64,000 nt of DNA from an uncultured Tateyamaria sp. (GCF_947503045.1 NZ_CANNCF010000004.1:248001-312000); one strand, 5' to 3'. Shown: positions 9,509-19,024, counted from the first letter of the stretch. A program made the numbers and translations. The notes: generated by a model not told the origin, from the letters alone.

Positions 9509-9553
9509 GACTCATCGTTTCAGGCCTGTAACTGATACCGACTGGTCGTTTCA
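9509..9553. promoter_or_regulatory. 14-bp direct repeat at 31-bp spacing before the LytTR gene
   Basis: GACTCATCGTTTCA (9509-9522) and GACTGGTCGTTTCA (9540-9553) agree at 12 of 14 positions and are spaced 31 bp apart, three helical turns. A weaker CGTTT box follows at 9580. LytTR domains bind direct repeats on one DNA face, so this may be an autoregulatory operator; that is inference. A 10-bp inverted repeat (9488-9497 with 9554-9563) overlaps the region. Confidence 0.45.
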
Positions 9554-9617
9554 CCACACCCCAATCAGGCCTCGTGGTCCGTTTACTCTAATTGGCGTCA
9601 CATGATAGGGCTTGAGC

Positions 9618-10448
9618 ATGTTTGCGAAGTCTCTTGATCATCAAGTGCACGTTTATGTCTCAAACGGCAGCATTGTGCATTTCACGTTGCGTGAAATGCA
9701 TGAGCTGTACCGGTCCTGGCAGATGTGGGTGCTGATCGCCGTAGGCTTTTTCATCATGTCGACGGGGCATCCGATCACCCTGCCGCAATTTGACAGCTTT
9801 GGGTTGCGCATGGCGTTCTGGTTCGTGGCGCTGTTCATCTACATGCTGACCTCGGATCTCTATTCGCAACTCACAGGCAAGATGTGGCACCGCCTGTTTG
9901 GCAAGGCGATCCCGCTGATCCTGTTGTCGGCTCCGCTGGTCCTTGGATCGACCTATGTCGCCGGGGCCATCCTGAGCGTACTGTTCGAACCGGACCGCGC
10001 GCCGTTCAGCATCATGTCCTGGCAGATGAACGTGCGAAACGTGCTGGTCGCCCACGCGTTTGAAACCGCCGCGTTGCTGTGGCTGATCCCGGCCCAGCGA
10101 CAGCGCAAGCAAAAGAACCAGGGCAAGCCCACCGTGACGCTGGCCGGACGCCGCTTTGTCCTGGCCGAGATCGGGCGGGTCAAGGCAGCCGAGCACTACC
10201 TCGAAGTGCACATGGAAAGCGGTATCGAAGTGATCCGCGAACGCATGTCGACCTTTCTCGAACAGGTCTCGCCCAGTGACGGCATTCAGACGCACCGCTC
10301 GCATTGGGTGGCCGGATGCCGGGCCGCCACGCTGAACGGCGCTAAACTGCGTCTGACCTGCGGCGAAAAGATACCTGTCGCGCGCGGGCGGCTTGAGGCC
10401 GTGCGCGACTGGCTGCAGGCCCGCAACGATCCGGGTGAGGTCGCCTGA
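9618..10448 (+). CDS. Membrane-anchored LytTR-family DNA-binding regulator
   Basis: 276 residues from the ATG at 9618, with AGGG seven bases upstream; an in-frame TTG two codons earlier is less likely. Four hydrophobic segments lie in residues about 35-160 (for example MWVLIAVGFFIMSTG and IPLILLSAPLVLGSTYVAG). After a basic linker (RQRKQK) the C-terminal 100 residues match a LytTR DNA-binding domain: EIGRVKAAEHYLEVH, then QTHRSHWVAG, a typical LytTR core. No receiver domain is present, so signalling would be through the membrane part. It may control the flanking genes or itself. Confidence 0.85.
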   Translation: MFAKSLDHQVHVYVSNGSIVHFTLREMHELYRSWQMWVLIAVGFFIMSTGHPITLPQFDSFGLRMAFWFVALFIYMLTSDLYSQLTGKMWHRLFGKAIPLILLSAPLVLGSTYVAGAILSVLFEPDRAPFSIMSWQMNVRNVLVAHAFETAALLWLIPAQRQRKQKNQGKPTVTLAGRRFVLAEIGRVKAAEHYLEVHMESGIEVIRERMSTFLEQVSPSDGIQTHRSHWVAGCRAATLNGAKLRLTCGEKIPVARGRLEAVRDWLQARNDPGEVA

Positions 10449-10451
10449 GCC

Positions 10452-11762
10452 CTATTCGAGCGCGTTGATCCGCAGCACCGTGATGCGGTTGCCGTCGCGT
10501 TCCCGCACCTCAAAGCGAAAGCCGTGAAAGCTGAACACCTGACCGACGGTCGGGATCATCTGTGCCTCGTGGATCACGAGACCTGCGATGGTGTTGGCCT
10601 CGTCATCCGGCAGGTTCCAATCGGTCGCGCGGTTGAGGTCGCGGATCGTTGTGGCGCCGTCCACCAGATAGTGGCCGTCCTCGCTCTGGATCACCGGCTG
10701 GTCTGCGTCGGGGTCGAATTCATCCGTGATCTCGCCCACGATTTCTTCGAGGATATCCTCAAGCGTGATGAGCCCCTGCAAGGTGCCGTATTCATCGACA
10801 ACCAGCGCAAAATGGCTGCGAATCCGCAAAAACTGGCGCATCTGTTCGTCGAGCGTCGTGGTTTCAGGCACGAAATAGGGCGACATCGCCACGGCAGTGA
10901 TGTCAAAGGACCTGAGCGCGGCGGCATCGCCATCCGGCCCACCCACCACGTCATACATGGCGCGCAGCAGGTCCTTGGCATGGATCACGCCGGTGATGTT
11001 TTCCTGTTCATCCTTGTAGACGGGCAGGCGGGTGTGGCTGGATTTCAGACACTGTTCCAGAATGGTCTGCGGGTCGTCATCGGCATTGATCATCTCGATG
11101 CCCGAACGGTGCAGCATGATCTCTTCGACCGTGCGATCCCCCAGATCAAGCGCGCCGAGTATGCGGTCGCGGTCCTCTTTTTCGACCACCCCTTCGGAAT
11201 GGCCCAGTTGCAGGGCACCGGCAATTTCCTCGCGCACCGCCATGATGTGGCTGTCGGGATCAACCTGCAGGCCAAACACGCGCAACAAGGCGCGCACCAG
11301 CAGCCGCACGGCAGAGACGACAGGCGAAAAGACGGTGACCACCAGCGAGATCGGGCGCGACACGAGGGCTGCCGCCTTTTCCGAATTGGTGATGGCATAG
11401 GTCTTGGGCAGCACTTCGGCAAAGATCAGCACCAGCAGGGTCATCACCAGCGTCGCCAGCGCCACACCGCTTTCGCCAAAGGCGCGGGTAAAGAGGCTGG
11501 TGGCCAGCGAGGCGGCCAAAATGTTCACAAGGTTGTTGCCCAACAGGACCGACCCGATCAGCCGTTCGTTGTCTTCGGTGATATCGAGCGCCCGTTCCGC
11601 CCCGCGCGACCCCTTGTCCGCCTGCGTGCGCAGCTTGCCGCGCGAGGCTGCGGTCAGCGCGGTTTCAGAGCCCGAAAAGAACCCCGACATCACCAGCAAC
11701 AACAGGATGAATCCGGCTGTTGTCCAGAACGCGGCATCGAAAACGGTAGAAGGGTCGTCCAT
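10452..11762 (-). CDS. HlyC/CorC-type hemolysin family protein (CNNM, CBS pair, CorC domain)
   Basis: 436 residues, with AAGGAAA before the ATG. The N-terminus has hydrophobic segments and the DUF21/CNNM signature SGFFSGSETALTAASRGKL. Residues about 200-330 form a CBS pair (VEEIMLHRSG, VYKDEQENITGVIHAKDLL, VDEYGTLQGLITLEDILEEI). The C-terminus is a CorC_HlyC domain (DGATTIRDLN). Family members are membrane proteins linked to Mg2+/Co2+ efflux and tolerance; the haemolysin name is historical. The stop lies three bases from the convergent LytTR gene end. Confidence 0.9.
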   Translation of the reverse strand: MDDPSTVFDAAFWTTAGFILLLLVMSGFFSGSETALTAASRGKLRTQADKGSRGAERALDITEDNERLIGSVLLGNNLVNILAASLATSLFTRAFGESGVALATLVMTLLVLIFAEVLPKTYAITNSEKAAALVSRPISLVVTVFSPVVSAVRLLVRALLRVFGLQVDPDSHIMAVREEIAGALQLGHSEGVVEKEDRDRILGALDLGDRTVEEIMLHRSGIEMINADDDPQTILEQCLKSSHTRLPVYKDEQENITGVIHAKDLLRAMYDVVGGPDGDAAALRSFDITAVAMSPYFVPETTTLDEQMRQFLRIRSHFALVVDEYGTLQGLITLEDILEEIVGEITDEFDPDADQPVIQSEDGHYLVDGATTIRDLNRATDWNLPDDEANTIAGLVIHEAQMIPTVGQVFSFHGFRFEVRERDGNRITVLRINALE

Positions 11763-11886
11763 TCGAAATTTTTCCTTTGGTCAGGACAGGGTTATGGGGG
11801 TGCGGCGCGGCGCAATCAAGGGATCACCCGCGCGGGACCGCCCGGACATCGGCAATTGCATGAAAGCTTGCCTGCGTTTTTCGGGC

Positions 11887-12855
11887 CTAGTCACTCTCGA
11901 TTGAGGATGTGCCATTGGCAGGCCGGGTGTCAGCCTTGGTCAGCGGATGGTGGTCCAGCACCAGTTGCGTCAGCCGCTCATCCACCACATGGGTGTAGAT
12001 TTCCGTGGTGGCCACATCCGCATGTCCCAGCATCGTCTGGATGGCGCGCAGATCCGCGCCCCCGGCCAGCAAGTGGGTGGCAAAGGCGTGGCGCAGCGTG
12101 TGCGGTGTGACCTTGTCCGGGGCGACATCTCCGAACGCAGCCAGCGACTTGATCCGGGCGTAAAACCAGTGCCGCGTCAGATGCCCAAGCACACCGCGCG
12201 AGGGAAAGAGAAAGCGTGACGGCGGCGCACCCTTGGCCACGGCTGCTTCTTCGACGGTGTCCCGCACGATGAGCCACGCGGCCAGAGCAACGCGCGCGGG
12301 CGGCGACAGCGGCACCATCCGTTCCTTGCCGCCCTTGCCAAGGATCAGCAGCATCTGCGGATCACCGCGCGCTGCACTCACCGGCAGGCTGACCAGTTCG
12401 GTCACGCGCATGCCGGTGGCATAAAGCAGCTCCATCAGGCAGGTGTCACGTGCGCGGTCATTGGCGTTGCGCCCATAGTCGCGGGCCGCAACCAGCAGAC
12501 GATCCACCTCGGCCTCGTCCAGCGTCTTGGGCAGACGCTTGTCCTGTCCGGGGCTTGCGATCTGGATGGCGGGGTTTTCGGCACGCCAGCCTTCCTCAAA
12601 GGCAAAGCGGAACAGTTGTTTCAGCGCCGACAAACGCCGCGCGCGCGTGGATTTGGCAAGGCCCTGGGCGTCGCAATGGATCAGGTAGCCTTCGATATCG
12701 GCCTGGGTTGCGGCGGCAAAGTCGGTGTTCTGGCCCGCGAGCCAGCTTTGCGCATCGATCAGGTCGCGCCCATAAGCCAACAGCGTGTTGCGTGCGGCCC
12801 CAAGCTCGGCGGCCTGCGCGTCAAGAAAGGTGGCGATCCATGTGCTGCCGCTCAT
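11887..12855 (-). CDS. xerD: Site-specific tyrosine recombinase XerD
   Basis: 322 residues. The N-terminal SAM-like core-binding domain ([12 protein letters not shown]) is followed by the catalytic domain with Arg in [13 protein letters not shown], the [12 protein letters not shown] box, [15 protein letters not shown] with the second His and the nucleophilic Tyr. Length and motifs fit chromosomal XerD, which with XerC resolves chromosome dimers at dif; there is no sign of an integrase-type neighbourhood. The start overlaps the stop of the upstream gene by one base (TAATG), so the two are translationally coupled. Confidence 0.92.
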   Translation of the reverse strand: MSGSTWIATFLDAQAAELGAARNTLLAYGRDLIDAQSWLAGQNTDFAAATQADIEGYLIHCDAQGLAKSTRARRLSALKQLFRFAFEEGWRAENPAIQIASPGQDKRLPKTLDEAEVDRLLVAARDYGRNANDRARDTCLMELLYATGMRVTELVSLPVSAARGDPQMLLILGKGGKERMVPLSPPARVALAAWLIVRDTVEEAAVAKGAPPSRFLFPSRGVLGHLTRHWFYARIKSLAAFGDVAPDKVTPHTLRHAFATHLLAGGADLRAIQTMLGHADVATTEIYTHVVDERLTQLVLDHHPLTKADTRPANGTSSIESD

Positions 12856-14390
12856 TAGGTGTCCTCCAGCAACATGACCTGCAGTGCGGCGCGGCGCGCC
12901 ACGTCCTCAAGACCAAGGGCGCGCAAGGTCGCAAGGCCGCTGGTGAGGCGTGCGACGTCCCCTTCGGCGCCTTCCAGCGTCAGGGCAAGTGCGTCAAGCA
13001 GGGCCGCCCCAAGCGCGCCGCCCTGCGCGCGGATCACGATGCGCGGATCAGGTGCGCCGCCGTCAAAGGCGGCCAGAACCGCACCGGCAGTGCCCTGCGC
13101 TTGCAGGTTCGCGGGGATTTCGCCCGCGGCCACGGCGGCAAGGTCGGGGCGTCGTAGCGCCCGTGTCGGAAAGACCTGTGCGGCGCGCTCGTAGTCGGGC
13201 GACAGCAGCAACACGTCAAAGGCAACATCCGCCGTGCGTCCGCTCAGGGTCATTACGGCCAGATCGTCGGCAAACAGTGCAGCAAACGGCACGGTCAGCC
13301 GGGTGGCCTGCATCGCGCGCCACGCCTCGGGCAGGGTTTTGGACACGGCCGCCGGGCTGCCAGTGCCAAGAGCGGTTTCAAAGCGCTGCAAGGCCGCCAC
13401 CCGGTCCCAGACACCACCAGACGCGGCCGGACGCCGTTGCGTGTAGAGGCCCAGCAGACGGTTATCGGGCACAGCCCCGGTGCGCGCCAGCCGTTCGGCG
13501 GCCTCGATCTGCGGCTTCCAGCCAGCGGTGTCGGCGAGATCGGCATTGGCATAAACCACGGGCCAGCTGCGTGTCGGGACCGGGGTGCCGTTGGCCTCGA
13601 ACAGGCGGAACATCAGCGCGTCGGGCTGGGTCGGGACGGGCAGGGGCGGCTCGCCCTCAAACAGGTCGGGGTCGAGAAAGCGTTCAAGGGCTGCGACGGT
13701 CGGCGCATCGATCAGGCCCAAAACGCGGGCGGTGCCCAGTTGCAGGGCCGCTGTGCTCCAGTCTCCGGCCCGGGCGATGCAGTAAACCTCATGCGCCTTG
13801 CCGGGGGACAGGGCAGGGCGCGCGCGCAAGGTGGAACAGGCCCGCTGCGGCGTTCCAGCAAGCAGGGACATGTCCATGTAGCGGGCGAAATGCGCCTGCG
13901 AGGTTTCGGGCCCTGCCTGTTCCAGCAGCGCAAGGGCAGGGTCCAGCGCGCCCAAGCCGACAAGCGCGTCGATGCGTGCCAGATCAAAGGCGGCCACACG
14001 CCCGGTCGGGGGCTGCGCTTCGGCCAGAAGGATGGTGTAAAACAGCGACTGCAACGCAGGCAGACGCAGGTCGGGCATATCCGCAATGGAGCGGGCAAGG
14101 GCCGCGCCGTCACTGCCGGACCACAGCGTATCGGGCAGGCCGGTCACGCTGGGCGGGGCCAGTCCAACCCGTTTGGGCGCCGCCGTTCCCAGTGGTCGGA
14201 CGGTCACGCTTGGCACGTTGCCCGAGGTGACAACGCCGGGTTCTTCCACGCTCAGCGCCGTTGGTTGCAGCGCTTGCCCGTCCAGCCAGTCAATTACGTT
14301 CAGGGGCGCTTCGGGAGGTTCCTGCGCGGGCGCGTGCGTGGCAGCCGCAAAGGCGGCCAGACAGACCAGGGATGTCAGCCTATTCCGCAT
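12855..14390 (-). CDS. Secreted protein of unknown function, upstream of xerD
   Basis: 511 residues beginning with a signal peptide ([19 protein letters not shown], cut near APAQ-EP). The remainder is alanine- and leucine-rich and apparently helical, resembling tandem helical hairpins. No catalytic motif was recognised. It sits in the order small membrane protein - this gene - xerD, overlapping both (11 bases and 1 base). Its place in an xerD operon is the only functional clue; it probably acts in the periplasm. Confidence 0.8.
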   Translation of the reverse strand: MRNRLTSLVCLAAFAAATHAPAQEPPEAPLNVIDWLDGQALQPTALSVEEPGVVTSGNVPSVTVRPLGTAAPKRVGLAPPSVTGLPDTLWSGSDGAALARSIADMPDLRLPALQSLFYTILLAEAQPPTGRVAAFDLARIDALVGLGALDPALALLEQAGPETSQAHFARYMDMSLLAGTPQRACSTLRARPALSPGKAHEVYCIARAGDWSTAALQLGTARVLGLIDAPTVAALERFLDPDLFEGEPPLPVPTQPDALMFRLFEANGTPVPTRSWPVVYANADLADTAGWKPQIEAAERLARTGAVPDNRLLGLYTQRRPAASGGVWDRVAALQRFETALGTGSPAAVSKTLPEAWRAMQATRLTVPFAALFADDLAVMTLSGRTADVAFDVLLLSPDYERAAQVFPTRALRRPDLAAVAAGEIPANLQAQGTAGAVLAAFDGGAPDPRIVIRAQGGALGAALLDALALTLEGAEGDVARLTSGLATLRALGLEDVARRAALQVMLLEDT

Positions 14391-14529
14391 CGAGTGTCAC
14401 GGGCACGCGCACCTCGTCCTGGGGCGGCGAAAAGTTGGCGCCAAAGTACTCACCCACATAGGCATAGCCCACGAGTCCGATGAACCCGATGATCGCAAGA
14501 AAGATCAACAGCTTGAAGAGTCGGAACAT
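14380..14529 (-). CDS. Small single-pass membrane protein
   Basis: 49 residues from the ATG at 14529, chosen because it gives MFRLFKLLIFLAIIGFIGLV, a clean membrane anchor, with GAGG upstream. A short acidic tail ([13 protein letters not shown]) follows. The 3' end overlaps the start of the next gene by 11 bases. Probably the first gene of the xerD operon. Function unknown. Confidence 0.7.
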   Translation of the reverse strand: MFRLFKLLIFLAIIGFIGLVGYAYVGEYFGANFSPPQDEVRVPVTLDAE

Positions 14530-14621
14530 GAATGTACTGCCTCGATGACGTTTGCGCGGTTTCTTGTTTTGGTGCAAAGCATATATGGCCTTTTTCGGAA
14601 AATCACGTCATTGACAGCGCA

Positions 14622-15218
14622 ATGAGCGAAAAACAGCATAATCAGACAAAAATACCCGTGAGCACGCAGTACCATTTGAAGAAAACCATCGTGATGGTGG
14701 GTATGATGGGCGCCGGCAAGACCGCCGTAGGGCGCGCGCTTGCGCAGCGGCTCGGCGTGCCGTTTCTGGACAGCGATGCCGAGATAGAAGCCGCCGCCAG
14801 CCGTACGGTTCAGGAGATCTTTGCCCGCGACGGCGAGCCGTTTTTCCGCGCCAAGGAAACCCAGGTGATATCCCGCCTTCTGGATGCGGAACGCGGTATT
14901 CTGTCGACCGGGGGCGGCGCGTTTCTGGCGCAGGAAAACCGCGAAAACATCTCGGCCCGTGGGGTCTCTGTCTGGCTGAATGCGGACCTTGACCTGCTCT
15001 GGCAGCGCGTGCGCCACAAGGACACACGCCCCTTGCTGCGCACCCCTGATCCGCGCGCCACGTTGGCGGAAATCTATGACGCGCGCGTGCCGCTCTATGC
15101 GCTGGCGGATGTGTCCGTCCAGTCGCTGCCGGACGTGTCGATTGACGATATGGTCAACCGGGTCATCGCGACCTTGCTGGCCGAACGCCCCGATGTGTTG
15201 GAGAGTGCAGATGCGTGA
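14622..15218 (+). CDS. aroK: Shikimate kinase
   Basis: 198 residues from the ATG at 14622 (MSEKQHNQTK). The ribosome site is weak, but upstream in-frame codons are not protein-like. P-loop GMMGAGKTAVG, DSDAEIE (shikimate-binding Asp), FFRAKE and the GGGAF motif are all present, and HKDTRPLL carries the lid arginine. The enzyme phosphorylates shikimate in chorismate synthesis. Its 3' end overlaps the aroB start by 8 bases, the usual aroK-aroB pair. Confidence 0.93.
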   Translation: MSEKQHNQTKIPVSTQYHLKKTIVMVGMMGAGKTAVGRALAQRLGVPFLDSDAEIEAAASRTVQEIFARDGEPFFRAKETQVISRLLDAERGILSTGGGAFLAQENRENISARGVSVWLNADLDLLWQRVRHKDTRPLLRTPDPRATLAEIYDARVPLYALADVSVQSLPDVSIDDMVNRVIATLLAERPDVLESADA

Positions 15219-16323
15219 AACCGTCCATGTTCCCTTGGGCGCGCGCGCCTATGACGTGCTGATCGGCCCTGGCCTGATTGCGGAATCCGGTGCACTGATC
15301 GCGCCGCTGCTGCCACGCCCGCGCGTCGCGGTGGTAACCGAAACTCGCGTGGCTTCCTTGCATCTTGCGGCGCTCAAGGCCGGATTAACGACGGCCGGGA
15401 TCGACTGCGTCGTTCTGGAATTGCCCCCCGGCGAGGCCACCAAAAGCTGGACCCATCTGGGCGAAGTCACCGAATGGCTGCTCGATCAAAAGATCGAGCG
15501 GCGCGATGTGGTTGTGGCCATGGGCGGCGGCGTGATCGGCGATCTGGTGGGCTTTGCCTGCGCGATTCTGCGCCGTGGCGTGCGGTTTGTCCAATTGCCA
15601 ACCTCGCTGTTGGCGCAAGTGGACAGTTCGGTCGGGGGCAAGACCGGGATCAACACCGCACAAGGCAAGAACCTTGCGGGCGCCTTTCACCAGCCGAGCC
15701 TCGTTCTGGCCGATACGGATGTGCTTGCGACGCTCAGCGAGCGTGATTTTCTGGCAGGCTACGGCGAAGTGATGAAATACGGGCTGCTGGGGGATGCCGT
15801 CTTTTTCGAATGGCTCGAGGGCAATGCCCCGGCGATGGCGGCGGGTGACATGGCTCTGCGCGTGGCGGCAGTGAAACGTTCGGTCGAGATGAAGGCCGAG
15901 ATCGTGACACGGGACGAAACGGAACAGGGCGAACGCGCCCTTTTGAATTTGGGTCACACATTCTGCCACGCGCTTGAGGCGGCAACGGGCTATTCGGACC
16001 GTTTACTGCACGGCGAGGGGGTCGCGATTGGCTGTGGGCTGGCGTTTGAGCTGTCGGCGCGACTGGGCCTGTGCCCTCAGGAAGACCCAAGCCGGGTGCG
16101 CGCGCATCTCAAGGCGATGGGGATGAAGACGGACATCCGCGACATTCCCGGCGATCTGCCGGGGGCGGAGGCGCTGCTGGACCTGATGGGTCAGGACAAG
16201 AAGGTCGTGGCCGGTACGCTGAACTTCGTGCTGGCGCGCGGGATTGGTCAGGCCTTTGTCACATCAGAGGTGCCGGGCGATGTGGTGCTGGGCGTGCTAG
16301 AGGACGCGTTGGCCGGAAACTGA
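15211..16323 (+). CDS. aroB: 3-dehydroquinate synthase
   Basis: 370 residues from the ATG at 15211, overlapping aroK. The NAD-binding region AMGGGVIGDLVGFACAILRR and PTSLLAQVDSSVGGKTGIN are diagnostic, followed by GEVMKYGLL and LNLGHTFCHALE with metal-binding histidines. It converts DAHP to 3-dehydroquinate, an early step of the shikimate pathway. Length is normal. Confidence 0.95.
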   Translation: MRETVHVPLGARAYDVLIGPGLIAESGALIAPLLPRPRVAVVTETRVASLHLAALKAGLTTAGIDCVVLELPPGEATKSWTHLGEVTEWLLDQKIERRDVVVAMGGGVIGDLVGFACAILRRGVRFVQLPTSLLAQVDSSVGGKTGINTAQGKNLAGAFHQPSLVLADTDVLATLSERDFLAGYGEVMKYGLLGDAVFFEWLEGNAPAMAAGDMALRVAAVKRSVEMKAEIVTRDETEQGERALLNLGHTFCHALEAATGYSDRLLHGEGVAIGCGLAFELSARLGLCPQEDPSRVRAHLKAMGMKTDIRDIPGDLPGAEALLDLMGQDKKVVAGTLNFVLARGIGQAFVTSEVPGDVVLGVLEDALAGN

Positions 16324-16352
16324 TACGGTTTCCGCACAGTACGAACGTTCAC

Positions 16353-16387
16353 AAAAAAGGGCCGGAAACCACGTTGGTTTCCGGCCC
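16353..16387 (-). terminator. Intrinsic terminator of ssb
   Basis: A perfect 12-bp stem (GGGCCGGAAACC 16359-16370 with GGTTTCCGGCCC 16376-16387, 5-base loop) is followed by six T on the minus strand. It also sits after the convergent aroB, but no T run follows on the plus strand. Confidence 0.85.
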
Positions 16388-16411
16388 GGAATTTGCGTCA
16401 ATATCCGCTTC

Positions 16412-16912
16412 TTAGAACGGAATCTCGTCATCCAGATCGCGTGAAGGCGCCGGGCTCGACCCGCTGCCACCGGCGCTGCTGCCACCGCGATCATCATAGC
16501 CCATCTGATCAGCCGACCCGCCGCCGCCGCCAAAGTTGCCGCCACCACCGCCGCCGCCGTCACGCCCATCCAGCATGGTCAGAGTGGATGAATAAGGGCG
16601 CAGCACCACCTCGGTGCTATAGCGATCCTGGCCCGACTGGTCCTGCCATTTGCGGGTCTCAAGCTGGCCCTCGATATACACTTTTGAGCCCTTTTTGAGG
16701 TATTGCTCGGCCACGCGTGCGAGCGGTTCGGAAAAGATCGCCACTGAATGCCACTCGGTCCGCTCTTTGCGCTCGCCGGTATTGCGGTCCTTCCACGTCT
16801 CGGATGTGGCGATGCGCAGGTTGCACACCTTGCCCCCGTTCTGGAAATTCCGCACCTCTGGGTCCCGCCCCAGATTACCGATCAGAATGACCTTGTTCAC
16901 CGAGCCTGCCAT
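16412..16912 (-). CDS. ssb: Single-stranded DNA-binding protein
   Basis: 166 residues from the ATG at 16912, with AAGGGGAAG upstream. The N-terminal OB fold begins [20 protein letters not shown] and contains [13 protein letters not shown] glycine-rich linker (about residues 118-150) leads to the acidic protein-interaction tip DDEIPF. It binds ssDNA as a tetramer in replication and repair. It is divergent from the lytic transglycosylase gene, with a CtrA-type site in between. Confidence 0.95.
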   Translation of the reverse strand: MAGSVNKVILIGNLGRDPEVRNFQNGGKVCNLRIATSETWKDRNTGERKERTEWHSVAIFSEPLARVAEQYLKKGSKVYIEGQLETRKWQDQSGQDRYSTEVVLRPYSSTLTMLDGRDGGGGGGGNFGGGGGSADQMGYDDRGGSSAGGSGSSPAPSRDLDDEIPF

Positions 16913-16982
16913 GTTCTTCCCCTTTGTCCTGTGCACCGCTGATTCCGGTCGGCGCGTGCGTTGCTGGCTAGACTATACGTGG

Positions 16983-16997
16983 TTAATGGACACTTAA
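16983..16997. promoter_or_regulatory. TTAA-N7-TTAA site (CtrA-type) between ssb and lytic transglycosylase
   Basis: TTAATGGACACTTAA is an exact match to the TTAA-N7-TTAA full site bound by phosphorylated CtrA in alphaproteobacteria. It lies in the 170-base divergent intergenic region. TATAGT boxes suitable as -10 elements are visible on both sides (near 17034 on the plus strand; near 16972 on the minus strand). Binding is inferred. Confidence 0.45.
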
Positions 16998-17082
16998 ACC
17001 GCAGAGGCTGGATCAAAGCGGAAAAATCCGTATATAGTGCCGCCAATGGCGGAAACGCCGTCAACTGGGGTGTGGGACAACA

Positions 17083-17670
17083 ATGCGGGCAGTATGGGCA
17101 GGGGCCATCATCCTGGCACTGGTGGCAGAAGCAGGGCTGGCGCAGACGCTGTCGTCGCGCAACCGCAGCAAATTGTTCAATTCGCAAACCAAAGTGCTCG
17201 ATTCACGCGCCGCCAAACAATACAGCAATTCGGTCCGGCTGCAGCCGCCCAAGGTGGTGACCCCGACCAAGTGGGACACCGAAACACCAAAATTTCGTGG
17301 CAAGTATTCCGGGCCCTACCTGAGTGTGGCCAAGGACGCCGCGCGCCGTCACGGGGTGCCGGTTGATCTGTTCCTGCGCCTTGTGCAGCAGGAATCGGGC
17401 TGGAACGCCAAGGCGCGTTCGCACAAGGGCGCCTATGGGCTGGCCCAACTGATGCCAGCCACCGCGCGCGCCCTTGGTGTGGACCGCAATGACCCGGTGG
17501 AAAACCTTGATGGCGGGGCGAAATACCTCAAACAGCAATACCTGACCTTTGGCAGTTGGCGCCTTGCGCTGGCGGCTTACAATGCGGGGCCGGGGGCTGT
17601 GAAAAAGCATGGTGGTGTGCCGCCCTACCGCGAAACGCGCAATTACGTGCGGGTGATCTGGGGCAGCTAA
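17083..17670 (+). CDS. Lytic transglycosylase (SLT domain)
   Basis: 195 residues. A signal peptide ([20 protein letters not shown]) is followed by about 60 residues of linker and the SLT domain at residues about 85-190: [14 protein letters not shown] with the catalytic Glu, [13 protein letters not shown] and [13 protein letters not shown]. It cleaves the glycan strand of peptidoglycan in the periplasm. It is short for the family, so a minimal single-domain enzyme. The ribosome site is weak (GGGGTGTGGG). Confidence 0.9.
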   Translation: MRAVWAGAIILALVAEAGLAQTLSSRNRSKLFNSQTKVLDSRAAKQYSNSVRLQPPKVVTPTKWDTETPKFRGKYSGPYLSVAKDAARRHGVPVDLFLRLVQQESGWNAKARSHKGAYGLAQLMPATARALGVDRNDPVENLDGGAKYLKQQYLTFGSWRLALAAYNAGPGAVKKHGGVPPYRETRNYVRVIWGS

Positions 17671-17842
17671 GCCTCTGTAAGGAAATCCAAAAATTCCACG
17701 ACGTGGCGGATTCGTGCCTGCGGTAGGGCAGGCGTTGGAACGCTTTGCGCGCTTTTGGTGTTCTCTCTCCAGCGAAACAAAATCGACAGTAGGACCGCCC
17801 GTTCGGGGCCACGCAACTGACGATGAAACGAAAGGAAGAGAT

Positions 17843-18352
17843 ATGACACAGCTGATGAAAAGCACCGCACTGGCCGTCGCGATTGCCACCGGTCTGACCG
17901 CCGCCTACGCTGCTGAACCCTTGGGCGATGTGGTGGTCGAAACGCGCACGCCCGGCATTGAAGGGGCCGCGTCCTACACCTTTTTTCCCAATATCTCCGC
18001 CGATCTGGAATCCGCCATCGAGGCCGGGGTTGTCACCACCGGTCTGGACACGGATTCGCGGATCGAAGTGCAGGTGATCGAACTGCTGCTGGATGGCAGC
18101 AAGATCGCCCCCGACAGTGAGGTGTTCAACGAGATGCGGATCACCGTCGACTACTCGCATCCCGACAACGCCTTTCCGTCCAAGATCTATCCGATCCGGA
18201 TGAGCGCGACCAAGGCCGAGGTGATTGCCCCCGCCAATGCCATTCTGGTGGATCCCAATGCGCCGGAGTTCTACAAGGCCCTGATTGCCAGCACCGCCGC
18301 CCGCGTGATCGAGAAGATGCCGAAAGACATCGACGCCGCGCAGACCAACTGA
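17843..18352 (+). CDS. Exported protein of unknown function
   Basis: 169 residues from the ATG at 17843 with AGGAAG upstream. The signal peptide STALAVAIATGLTAAYA ends before AEPLG. The mature part is mixed and acidic (GDVVVETRTPGIEGAASYTF) with no recognised domain; it has no cysteine and is probably periplasmic. It is monocistronic by appearance, with a strong terminator just downstream. Confidence 0.75.
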   Translation: MTQLMKSTALAVAIATGLTAAYAAEPLGDVVVETRTPGIEGAASYTFFPNISADLESAIEAGVVTTGLDTDSRIEVQVIELLLDGSKIAPDSEVFNEMRITVDYSHPDNAFPSKIYPIRMSATKAEVIAPANAILVDPNAPEFYKALIASTAARVIEKMPKDIDAAQTN

Positions 18353-18373
18353 CGCGACTCGAATATCGATCAC

Positions 18374-18408
18374 AAAGCGCGCCGTGGCACCACCCATGGC
18401 GCGCTTTT
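18374..18408 (+). terminator. Intrinsic terminator
   Basis: AAAGCGCGCC (18374-18383) pairs with GGCGCGCTTT (18398-18407). An inner GTGG/CCAC stem extends the hairpin, and a T run closes it. It lies 22 bases after the exported protein. Confidence 0.8.
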
Positions 18409-18508
18409 ACCCGCGCATCGCCCCATTCCCGCCAAGATTGTTTGTGACAAACGCTGCCGTACACCCATGCCCTGACAGGGCGGAACGCATGCAAGTACGG
18501 AGTGGGCC

Positions 18509-19024
18509 ATGAAACCGGGACAATCAACGTTTGATGAGCGCGTGTCGCGCATCAACTCTGGAAAGACCAAGAACGCAAGCGACGTGGTTGTGAAGACCAG
18601 AGGTCTGATCAGCCGCTCCGGCAAAGCCCGCTCGTTCCATCTGGACATGATCCTGGCCGGTGGGCTCGCTGGCGCTGTGGCGGGCACGCTCTTTTCCCAG
18701 AACATCGGGCTGCTGTTCCTGCTTTCGCTCGACTGGCTGACCCTGCAGGGGTTGGTTCTGGCCGATTACAAACTGGGCGCCTACATGGCCGCCTGCGCTC
18801 TCGGCCCAGTTGGGTTCCTGTTTGCGCTGATCTTCAGCAACCGCGCACAACGCGGGTTCCAGTTCTGGATATTCTATTGCGTCGGCGTGCTGGCCGCGAA
18901 CCATATCGAAGTACGCTACGTGGTCGAATTCATTATCATTCCCGGCTTTTGGGAATATGTCGGCGCCTATACCTCAGCCGCCGACGTGGTGAACGAGGCC
19001 GCAGCTACTCAGCCGCAATTTTGA
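18509..19024 (+). CDS. Membrane protein of unknown function
   Basis: 171 residues. About 45 polar N-terminal residues are followed by three to four hydrophobic segments (MILAGGLAGAVAGTLF, LGAYMAACALGPVGFLFAL, FQFWIFYCVGVLAANHI). No family is recognised. Upstream is a GGAG-like ribosome site (ACGGAGTGGGCC). The 3' end overlaps the convergent ABC ATPase gene by 20 bases. Confidence 0.7.
   Translation: MKPGQSTFDERVSRINSGKTKNASDVVVKTRGLISRSGKARSFHLDMILAGGLAGAVAGTLFSQNIGLLFLLSLDWLTLQGLVLADYKLGAYMAACALGPVGFLFALIFSNRAQRGFQFWIFYCVGVLAANHIEVRYVVEFIIIPGFWEYVGAYTSAADVVNEAAATQPQF

Noticed and set aside
11887..12855. Possible integrase of a mobile element
   Set aside because: Length and motifs fit housekeeping XerD; no att-like repeats, tRNA target or phage genes nearby.
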